A stretch of DNA of 64,000 nucleotides, from positions 2,356,001-2,420,000 of the forward strand of contig JAQGEQ010000363.1 of the NCBI GenBank assembly GCA_034620365.1, in the 5' to 3' direction. The first letter of the stretch is position 1, and every line of letters starts with the position of its first letter. Source of the stretch: Pegea sp. RAD2-039. Its lineage: Eukaryota; Chordata; Thaliacea; Salpida; Salpidae. The position numbers were made by a program, and so were the translations under genes. Below are positions 30,601-41,251 of this stretch, in pieces. The notes under the pieces were generated by a model. That model was given only the letters and a program-made list of their open reading frames with translations, was not told where the DNA came from and made no database searches.

Positions 30601-33514
30601 AATAACAACTAACATCATAATCAGTTATATTAAAATCATTTTTACAACTTCTCATCCTCTCTTCTTCACCAGATTGCTTACAAAGAGCATTACAAGAAGA
30701 TTTGATCTTCCAGTCTTCCCAATCTTCACAAAGATCTTTATTACAGATCTCTATGTCTTCTGAAGATCCTTCACATTTCACTGAATCTACTAAAATCCCA
30801 TTTTCATCAAAACAATCTCTGATTCTTACTTTAACTCCTGGTGAACAAGATTCAGAACAATTCGAAAAAGGACCCCAATACCCCATTTAGGAGGACAAAT
30901 AAGAGGTCCCTGACATATTTCCACTTTTGTATAACAACTAACATCATAATCAGTTATATTAAAATCATTTTTACAACTTCTCATCCTCTCTTCTTCCCCA
31001 GATTGCTTACAAAGAGCATTACAAGAAGATTTGATCTTCCAGTCTTCCCAATCTTCACAAAGATCTTTATTACAGATCTCTATGTCTTCTGAAGATCCTT
31101 CACATTTCACTGAATCTACTAAAATCCCATTTTCATCAAAACAATCTCTGATTCTTACTTTAACTCCTGGTGAACAAGATTCAGAACAATTCGAAAAAGG
31201 ACCCCAATTACCCCATTTAGGAGGACAAATAGGAGGTCCCTGACATATTTCCACTTTTGAATAACAACTAACATCATAATCAGTTATATTAAAATCATTT
31301 TTACAACTTCTCATCCTCTCTTCTTCACCAGATTGCTTACAAAGAGCATTACAAGAAGATTTGATCTTCCAGTCTTCCCAATCTTCACAAAGATCTTTAT
31401 TACAGATCTCTATGTCTTCTGAAGATCCTTCACATTTCACTGAATCTACTAAAATCCCATCTTCATCAAAACAATCTCTGATTCTTACTTTAACTCCTGG
31501 TGAACAAGATTCAGAACAATTCGAAAAAGGACCCCAATCACCCCATTCAGGAGGACAATTAAGAGGTCCCTGACATTTTTCATATTTTGTATAACAATTT
31601 GAACCTTCAATAATTTTTTCGGCATCTATACAGTTTCTTTGAACTTCTTTAAACCCAATACTTTTACAGGACGCGTTACATCTTTTACTTTCTTTCCAAT
31701 CTGTATAAGCCCCACAAAGATCTTTGTTGCAGTCTTCAATCTCACTTTTACTCCCAGGACAATGTCTAGCTTCAACTTCTGAGACTTCGTTTAAATAACA
31801 CTTCCGTTCTTTAATCCGTGTTCCTTTTGTACAGGATGAAGAGCAGCTGCTCCAATCTTGCCATTTTGACCATTTATAATCGAGGCAACTCACGCGGCAG
31901 GTTTCAAGCTCTTCAAAGCATTTTTTTGGTTCTTTTGCTTCAGTTTTCTTCACACAATTTCTTCTTACAATTTGGGTTCCATTTTCCCCACAAACTGCGT
32001 CACATTTTCTCGTAACTTTCCATTCACCCCAATTCGTGCAGTAATTGATGTTGCAAGGTTCTTCTTCACTTGCTTCACTATTTGTACACATTTCTTCATC
32101 TCTACATCTTCTCCTCCTGGATCGTGTCCCTGAAGAGCAAGAGCTGGAACATTTCGACCATACTTGCCAGTGGTATAACCTCATTTTAATGGACCGCTGA
32201 TAAAAATCATTAAAAGTTTTTTCTGTAACAAATCAACTTTTAATGAAAACGTTATTTCCCGTTTCGTGAAAACCTGCTGAATAAAAACAGGAAGGAATGC
32301 TTCTGCGGTCATAACAACATCCTTTACTTTTACATTTGTCTTCTGAGACATACAGCGGCATACAAGGAGCTCGTTGAAAGACATGAACATCGCATCTATC
32401 TTCACACTTTTCTAAAGACAAGATCATTTACAAACTTTCAATGATCGGTTTCGCAAACCTTTTCTCTCAAAACATCTCGCTGTACCCTTTGTTGCTTGGT
32501 AACAACATCCTAATTCCCTACATCTTTCACTTCCTAAATCTGCACCTCCGAAACATCCAACCCTCTCACTTTTAGGCAGATCACAAAAACATGAAATCTT
32601 GTCAGGAAAAAGTTTTTCGAAAGTTTTCGTCGGAATGTTTTTGCCTGTTATAAAAGAAATCAAAAGAATTAAATAGAAAGTCTTGCCTACCTTTCGGAAG
32701 CAGAAAGTTGTTTGGATATTGAATTTGTTTTGATTTTATCACTTTGGACTTTGTAATTAGACCTTTCATTGGTCTTCCAGCAGCTAAGAAGGAACTGAAA
32801 ACTTTATCTGAAAAGTATTTGAAGATAAAAGTAATTATATAAGACGACGGTCTTGAAAAATGTTTTTTTTATATAATTTAGAATTTACTGAACTTAAAAT
32901 TGATTTAACATTACAAGCTAATAAAGAATAGATTTAAAATACATTAAAAAACTCGTTTTCGTCTTTTCAAAACAGTACAAACTTGTAAGAAAAAGATGAA
33001 GAAAATAGTTTTTACCGCTCGGTGAATTTGATAGAACTTACCCGTGCCAAAGTAGCAAGAAGGAAAACTACCCTGTCGGAAGCAGCATCCGTTTTCAAGA
33101 CATTTCTTCTGAGAAACTAACCAGCCGAGGCAAGGTTTGCGTTTCAATTGATGGATAAGGCATTTATCTTCACAAAAAGCTGCATAACTTCGTAAATAAA
33201 AATATTTAGAAAAAAAACAAACACACCTTTGCGTGCAAAACATGAAGGACTGTTAGTTGATGTAGATTGTTGATAACAGCAACCAGATGATAAACAAAGC
33301 ATTTTATCTTGATTTGCTTTAACATCGTAGCAAGCTTCTCGATAACTTTCATCGATATTACAGTAACAGCTTTTATCAGCTAAATTTCAAATGATGTCAA
33401 TGTTTTGTAATTTAATGAATAATTTTTACCTGAAGTAGCTCCCATGTAAGCAAGACTTGGAGTTGTTATAGTAAACAGTAAAGTAACAAACAGATAATTT
33501 GTTTCAAAAAACAT
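27672..33514 (-). CDS. secreted trefoil + thrombospondin type-1 repeat protein, 7 exons, two frame breaks
   Basis: Exons: complement(join(27672..32222, 32274..32411, 32459..32644, 32691..32807, 33042..33179, 33227..33379, 33430..33514)). The 5368 bases plus two single-base deletions (about 30353 and 30880) would give 1789 residues. Exon 1 encodes a signal peptide (YLFVTLLFTITTPSLAYM). Exons 2, 3, 5 and 6 each encode one P-type trefoil domain with the CCY/CCF signature (for example CLENGCCFRQ, CKSKGCCYDR). Every intron is phase 1, the pattern of exon shuffling. The 4.55-kb last exon encodes a long string of TSP1 modules (W..W..CS.SC..G...R.R.C) with N-glycosylation sites. No membrane anchor is visible, so a secreted mucosal or extracellular matrix protein is likely. 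The exact orthologue is unknown. Confidence 0.85.
29115..31620 (-). repeat. near-identical 330-bp tandem array inside the TSP1 exon
   Basis: Seven units of 330 bases (110 residues, two TSP1 modules), plus an eighth copy of the first module. Anchors recur at about 29221, 29551, 29881, 30211, 30541, 30870, 31200 and 31530. Each unit alternates a WGPFSNCSESCSPGVKVRIR module with a WEDWKIKSSC module. Copies differ at only a few bases, so amplification or gene conversion was recent. Two intervals are 329 rather than 330 bases, marking the single-base deletions. Confidence 0.92.
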
Positions 33515-36500
33515 TTTATCACTTAATTGCTGTTATTTAAATTGAAATTTTAGTTATTTAGTAAATTATTATTAGTAATTATCTTTTTAATTATCTTTTT
33601 TATCTGATTTTTTTTTTTCAAAACTTGTTATAAAAAACAAAAATACAATTAGAAAAATCAATTAAATACAATATGAAAAAAGAAAGATATTATCAACTAA
33701 AAAATTCCAGTTTCATTTTATTAGGAAGCACATAAATATATATTTGGTAAATAAGAAGTATTAGAACTCAAAACTAACTTAAAAATGATATCAAAGCTAC
33801 AGACTCAGAATTTTGAATGAAATAAATGACGATCTTATGATATAAAGAACTAAATTGTATATCCCCTAAGGCAGGTTAGTCTACTTTTTTCATTTTGCAT
33901 AATGTCATAATTCTCTATCTTACGTTTAATTACTTTATCTAAATCTAAAACAAATTTTTTGTTAATTGTTTTTACCTCTAATCAACTTAAATATCAAAAA
34001 ATATTTTTCTGTAAACTATGATATATTGTTAAATAGTTTTAAGACGTTGAAAGCTCTAAGTGACCTTTGCTGCAAAACAAAGCTTACAAAACAGAGAAGC
34101 ATATCACATTTTTAGGTATTTTTTAAATAAATCTCTTAGTATCTACTTCAAAATATCGAGTCTAACTCTGAAATCAGCCTCTATCAAAATATCTCAAATA
34201 CTTGGATCATACGATGTTGAATAATTAAAGAAATTATGCATGTGGAGAATACTATCATGATACTAGCTTATAATAAATAAGAAAATTGTAATGCTTAAGT
34301 AATTTTCAAACAATCTTATTTTTTATTTGCTGATATATACTAAAGTTTCTGTCACTAGAAAACTAGCGATGCTAAATTTAGAATATTCAAGAAGCTGGTG
34401 GTTTTCTTGAATATTTATTGAAATAAATAGCTTTTTGAGTTCGTGGTAAATGAAAATATTCCTTCAATTCTATTCAAGTATTTTATTCATTTTTCTAACT
34501 TTGTTATCTACAAATACATGTTTGATGATGGAAACTTATCTAATTAAATTCATTTCAAAAATCAGAAAACTTTGCAATATTTTGATAATAATAATTGATT
34601 TTTAAGAATTCATTCAAAATTTATAAAAAAATAATTTTTGGTTTATCAGTTTGTCAAATATTATAAATATATATTTAAGTTGTGTTACACATAAAAGAAA
34701 TTTTCAAACATAACTCATGCTCGTATTCTATTAAATTTATATAAATTGTGGAAGGTGTTAATTGTGGTTCTTTAAAGCAACATTGACCATAAAGCTCACC
34801 AAAACAAACATCTGATTAATCTAACCATTTTATAAACAAATAAATATATAAATATTGAAAGTAGCAAGCAGTTTTTCATCAAAAAGTAATTTGTGAATTT
34901 AATATTTTAAACTATTTCTTATCTTTAGAAGTGACTTTGATTAAGGATAAAGTATACAAAGAAATCAAAAAATTGGATATATGAAAAAAAACTTAAAAAA
35001 AAAAGATTTGAAACCTTTCATTTAAGAGAAAAATTTCAAAACAAGTATTAAAGTTGACAAGAATCTTAATATAAACTTACTAAATAATCAAAACGATATT
35101 TATAATTGAATTTATAACTACTTTCTTGTTTTCATTAAAGATGTATTAAAATCAGAAAGCAAATGTTTTGTTATTTTGACTCAATTAGATAATTGACAAA
35201 TCATTATTAAAATATTCAATCTTTAAATATTTTTTTTATCTTCATCATCAATTTAGAATTTGGTTTATAATAAAAGCTAAAAATAGGAAGTTAACCAAAA
35301 TACTTTTGTAAATAGTAAACATTTGTATTTTAGTTTTTTGATCGTTAAGTTAGTTTGGTATAGTTAGCTGAAAACCCTAATCAATTGGTCTGTTTAAAGT
35401 ACAAGTTTTATGATAAATATTAAGCAGCAGTAAATTTATTAAAATTGTCTTGAATTTATTCTATGTAACATCTACATAGAAATACATTAGTTTCTAAAAA
35501 TGTTCTGTTTGGTTTTTAAGTAACTCATGTATAGAGAAACCGTGATATATCTGATAAAGCTTTTTAATTTCTGTGTTTTGATATATACATTTATACATAA
35601 ATCAATCTTTGTTTAATCCTAAAAATTTAAATTCTATGAAAAACCAATTATTTATTATTCAAGTGATTTTTTAATATTTGGAACGCTCTGTTTGGTTTAC
35701 AAGGAATTTAATTTTTCTGCAATTTTGTTATTTAATAAAACCTGAAATAGTATTAAGGTTTTCGTTTAAGATTTATTCTAAACTTTTGGTGAGTTGTTGA
35801 TAAAAAATCTCATTAATTTTTGTTGTAATAATTTTACATTAAAATTGTTTTCTAAACAAAAATTAAAAGTTTTTTATTTAAACTTGATTTTTTCGAACAT
35901 GTGTTATCAATTTTTTTCTATACTATTGTTTCAGGTTCATTTTCGTCATAAATTTTAGGTAATTTTATTGTTTCAATCACTGTATGGCAAAATATATGGT
36001 AAGTTGTAAAAAGACAACTTCAAGCAAAAATGTAACAACATGCCACATAAAAGCATTTTTTTACTAAAATAAGTTCTTTTTCAAGTATAGCACAAATTAA
36101 AGTATTTTGTAAATTCTTGTCGAGTTCATTGAAAAAAATGTTCAGTACTAAAATAATATGTCAAAAATAGTCATTGGTAATATGAAAAATTTTGCTTTAA
36201 TCATAAAGTTTATGAAAAATTTTCTGAAAAAGATAAATTGTCGAAACATCCTTACCCACTAAATATAAGTTTTGTTAACAAAACGAGATCTGTTGTTGCT
36301 GGTAGAGAATTTTTCCAAGATTAAGCATTTAATTTTTGGTTTCTATGCTTTTTAATGTAACTTTTTAAGAATGTACGTTTTAAAATAGTTTTTAATCAAA
36401 GTTTATAAAACTCTAGCAGGTAACTGGTATTAAAAATTTAACATTTTTCTGAAAAAAATATCTCATTAATTTAAGGTATTTGATTTCTTAAACACTAAAT

Positions 36501-38734
36501 ATTTGCAATTTTATTTATCAAATAATAAACAAGTTTTTTAACGTTTTATCAAAAAAAACTTTTTAAGATTTTATGATCCATATTCATTAACTTGATTTAA
36601 GATTTTTGCAGAAAATTTGCACTGTTGGTATTTACCGAAAAACTTAAGAAACATATTTTCAAAAATATAATTTTTAAAAGCATTTTAATTAAGAAAAATA
36701 CTTTGGTTTTATTTTTCATGTTAAAAGTTGTTAAGTTTCAAAGTAAAAATATTTACGTTTACAGATAACTAAAAGGTGAAGATACTTACAGTGATTTATT
36801 TTTCATTTTAAATATTTTTAAAGTAAAATTTATCTTTTCAATTAAGTCTATAATATTTCAATAGATTGATACAAATTTGCTTTTCTATGTGTAATCTCAC
36901 TTTAACATAGTTTAATAAGTCAACTAGGATTTTATTAAATTTTACCACTGTAACATAAGTGTTAAAACATTTTTTAGTACAATTTCTACTGAATTGTTAG
37001 ATATTTTACTTTAGTTATTTTCTTAATTTAAGAAGATTGCTTGTTTTAAACAACATAAGAAATTAATTGAAATATTTCTTCAGTTTTAAGCGGTGTTCGA
37101 TAAATAAAATATAAGAATCTAATGATAATAATAATTAATAATAATGACAAAAATCGAAAAAAGTTAAATTTTTATTTTATTTCTTTAACCAAATTATTTT
37201 ATACAAATTTCAGATTTGACTATTTTGAAAAATTCATTCGACTTTAAATTTATAACGGAAGATATTAAAATGAACTGAATAAGTAAGCAAATAATCACAA
37301 TGCAAAAAAATGATAAAAATAACATAATAATAAAAATTAATATTAAAAAAGAACAGAATCGTACTCCATAAATTTATTTTTTTAATCAATAGCTGAAATG
37401 TCTTCATTCATATTTGTTGTGGTTAAAAGTTTTTTTAAAAAAATAAATTTAATTAAATCGTGAAGTCAAAGAAAAAGTGAATAAATTTTGTAATTTGCTG
37501 GGGTAGCTTTTAATTTTGACAAAAATACCCGATTGCAAAGTGAAGCACTTATTTTGATAGACTTATTCAACAATGGCAAAATTAAATTCAAAATTGTTGT
37601 GATATCACTGAAACATCATGTTTTTGAGAAAAAAACAATATTTCTGTTGTTGTTAATAATCTTAAAACAAACAAGTAAATACAAAAATTATTATCGGATA
37701 GTACTACAACATAGAAAAATTAAAATTACCATTTCTTGTATACTTTCACTAATGACATTAAAAAATAGTCTTACTCATGAAGTTATGATATTCACAAACG
37801 TTAGTCAAAATCTTTTCAACAAAAATTGATTTGTTTCAATCCAATTAACACTAATTCTATCATCCATTCTTTTTGTAAAAATTCAAAAATTAGTTATATA
37901 CTATAAATTATACAATAGTAGACTTTCCAAGTCTTTTTTTCATATTTCAGAAAAATAATCAGCAGATTAAATGAATAAATTTAAAAAAAAACATCAAGAA
38001 GAACGTTGTAAATACCGAGCCTTCAATTTTGTTTATCATTATTAGCGATAATGACCAATGATTGGCTACCACGTTGGAATTTGTTTCAATTTTAAATATC
38101 ATTTTTAATATTATGTAAATAGAAATTTTAAATTGATTATTTATTTTTGAATTTTATATGTTTGCTTTTTTCCAAATTTTTTGTTTTATCCAAAATTGTT
38201 TTATCAATTTGTTTGAACTTACAAATTATTTTAGTTTTATCATATTTAAAAAAATTTTTTAAATATGAATATAGAAAATATATTTAGGATAAAACTTATC
38301 AATGAGTTAATTGTTATTATTTAAAGATTTGTTTTATTTGTTTTTTTATAATTGCTTCAAATGATTTTAAATAAACAAAACAACTTTTAGATATTTTCAA
38401 ATTAACAAAAAATCTGATTATTATTTTTTATTACAATAATTTTCTTCAAATCAATCAACTCTTTTAAGTTGTACAAATATATTTTAATAATAATTAAATC
38501 TAATTTTTCTTGTAACTGAGTTTAAAAAATACTTAAATAATTCTTAATTAAAGTTTTCTCATAATAAATATCAATTATTTTTATGGTTAAAATTATACTT
38601 TTTAAATATACTTTGATTTTTGTAACTTTTTTGAGTTTTTATTGTTTCTTATAAATTCTGATTTAGAAATATTTATTAATTATGCTTTTTCTATCATTTC
38701 AGCAGTTTTTATTTTGTGTTAGATATTATTTAAA
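33515..38734. other. 5.2-kb AT-rich spacer, no gene seen
   Basis: It lies between the divergent starts of the trefoil/TSP1 gene and Derlin-1. Open frames are short and of low complexity (for example 37533-37829), and none resembles a known family. Both promoters should lie here but are not identifiable. Confidence 0.6.
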
Positions 38735-40906
38735 ATGGCAGAAACAGATTTGAAAGTTTGGTACAACTCTATACCTAAAATCACCAGATTTTGGTAAATA
38801 TATCAAAATTTTATATTATTAACACTTATAAGACAAATTCAGCATGACTATTTTTACCTAAAGCAGGTCATTATTATTCTTATTTAAAACAAATGAATAA
38901 AACCTTGGTTTGGAATTTTTCTTTTGAAATTCATCACTACATCAAAGTTTATCACTTTTAAATATATTTATATAAAATATAATTTTTGTAAATTTGTTAA
39001 TAATTTATATGTAATATTTTCTTCATTTTCACCACTTTACTTTAGATTCATAACTTATATTTTACTTATATCTCTGTATGGTTCCTATTTTTTCTACATT
39101 AGTCATATTAAACTTTGAAAAATCTTATTATCTTTCTGTAGTTATAAAGTTTAAACCCCTGTAATGCCTTCTCTTTGACCTCATACAATCATTTGAAAAT
39201 ATTAAAGGATTCTTTCATCTCATCTTAAATGATTTCTTTTTCTCTTTTATATATTTTTAAGGGATTTTCATTTAAGATTAACCCACTCAAAAACTAACAA
39301 CATCAAGTGAACTAATAACTTTTTATACCCACAGTTCAGAATTTTTTTAACTCCATCACTTCATCAAAATTTATTACTTCCTTAAAAGTGTTCTAAAGAA
39401 TTATAGTTTGAGTAATTTCCTATAAAGTGATATTTATTTCCTTTATGTATTTTCTAATTTTCATTCATAACTTGTATTTACTTCTAATTTTTTTACACTA
39501 ATTATATTAAATTGTTGTACTTCAGTCTTTTTTATTATCTGTCTGCAATCTTACTGTTTTGTGTTTATTGTAAGAACTACCTATCATCTGCGGCCGCACA
39601 TTAAATAAAATATTCTGTTTCACTGTTTCAATTACTTCAATTATTTTTGATTTAAAATAGTTTAAAAAATCAACAAAATGCTTTCAATAGGTTTACTTTG
39701 TTGGTGATTTTCCCAGTGGCAAGTAGACTTGGATTAGTCAGCCCAAAATGGCTTATTCTTGATTGGAATTTGGTAGTTAATCAATTTCAAGTGAGAAAGA
39801 TTTTATACTTAAAATTCAGCCAATTTATTTCCATGAAATGTTTACAGATCTGGAGACTGGTTACATGTGCTTTGTGGTTACCAACCAGCTTTAATTATCT
39901 CGTAATCCTCTATTTCGTTTATACTTACTCTTATGGGCTTGAAGCCGGTTAGTTTTTCACTTGATTTAACTTTGAAATTGTCATAATTGTTGTAAACAAC
40001 ATTTTTTTTAGGTTACTTTTCTGGCAGACCTGCTGAATATGTTTATCTTCTTCTTTTTTCACTTATCAATTGTGTGGTATCCTTTTACATTTTTATACTT
40101 TTTAATATCAGCTTTCATAAAAAAATCTTTCTATGAAAATTAGTTAAAAAGCAAACCTCAAATGAAATTGTTCATTTATTTTTAGCTTTATTGAATAATC
40201 ACTTTTCTCAAAACTTTGTGAATATCTACTTGAACTTTTTTAACTACTTTTTTCTTAACTCTTATTTAAACAGATCTGTGGGTTCCTATTCGAGTTTCCA
40301 GTAAGTCTATTTAGAATCAACAAATCTTTTTAAAAAACCCATCAACCATTTAACAGATGCTAATGCCAATGAGTATGTTCGTAGTCCTCTATATCTGGTG
40401 CATGGTGAACCCTGATGAAATAGTCAGCTTCTGGTTTGGAACCAAGTTTAAGGTCCTTATATATCATTTCTACAAATCATTTCAACAAAGTTTTGTTTCT
40501 AGGCGGTCTTCTTTCCTTGGATTATGTTCGCATTCAACTTCATCATTAGCGGAGGGTTAGTAATCAGCCAATCAGCTGAAGTTTAGCTGAAAGTACTTTT
40601 TAGGGTCTTGGACCTCCTGTGTGGCATAGTTGTCGGTCATCTATACTTCTTCTTGAAGTTCAAATACCCACGTGACTTCGGAGGAGTTAGTTTGCTCGAG
40701 ACACCTCAGTTTATGTAAGTTTCAACTTCAAGTTAACTTCTCGATTTGATTGTTTACATCAAAGGTACAAATTATTCCCCAATGTACGGACAGTGGCTGG
40801 TTTTGGGACCCCAACTACAATCAGACCTCGGCAGAACGCAGCTGCTGATGATGGTAACCGGTGGGGTGGTCATCGTTGGGGCCAGGGTCGTCGTTTAAAC
40901 GATTGA
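38735..40906 (+). CDS. DERL1: Derlin-1, 9 exons
   Basis: Multi-pass ER membrane protein of the HRD1 retrotranslocation channel, needed to extract misfolded proteins for p97 and the proteasome. Exons: join(38735..38793, 39691..39790, 39848..39947, 40012..40076, 40274..40300, 40357..40452, 40503..40555, 40604..40714, 40765..40906), 753 bases, 250 residues (human DERL1 251). Marks: WYNSIPKITRFWF at the N-terminus, IWRLVTCALW with the conserved WR, GRPAEYVYLLLFS, VVLYIWCMVNPDEIVSFWFG and GHLYFFLKFKYPRDFGG. The C-terminal HRWGQGRRLND is the SHP box that binds p97/VCP. Intron 1 is 897 bases, the rest 49-197. Poly(A) signal at 40978-40983. It converges on a DNAJB12/14 gene, another ER-degradation factor. 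Confidence 0.96.
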
Positions 40907-40977
40907 AGTTCATTTAGTGTAAAATTCTTTGTAGAAAATGAACTTGTAAATATGGAAGCAAAACTTCTTATTTCGAA

Positions 40978-41001
40978 AATAAAAACTCAAATTTATTTAT
41001 T
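40978..41001. terminator. back-to-back poly(A) signals of Derlin-1 and DNAJB12/14
   Basis: AATAAA on the plus strand at 40978-40983, and its complement TTTATT at 40992-40997 and 40996-41001 for the minus-strand gene. The two transcripts would therefore end within, or overlap across, the same few dozen bases. The minus-strand 3' UTR would be about 250 bases. Confidence 0.5.
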
Positions 41002-41251
41002 TCAAATCTCATATTTTAGTTGGCAAACTTCAAAAGCTCGAAATAAATTGATTTGAAGATGAAATTTCATTTAATCGATCAGTGACTTGAGAAGATGATA
41101 ATTTAGAAAGATTATCATCTAAACAACAAATAAACATCTAATAACGACCACATAGATGGTTGCCATGGTGACGGAGAGAGCAGCACAAAGTTCGATTATA
41201 TTACAAGAAAGAATCAGCATCACGATGATGAAGCACGCGTTTATGACGTCA

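Noticed and set aside
30323..30886. Separate TSP1 gene starting at 30886
   Set aside because: It is the same exon in a shifted frame between two single-base deletions, not an independent gene.
29383..31573. A series of 70-83-residue plus-strand frames at 330-base steps
   Set aside because: They are antisense readings of the TSP1 repeat units, kept open by the repeat itself. The minus-strand frame has clear TSP1 domains.
37533..37829. 98-residue plus-strand frame
   Set aside because: Lys/Ile/Asn-rich low-complexity translation of AT-rich spacer, with no domain.
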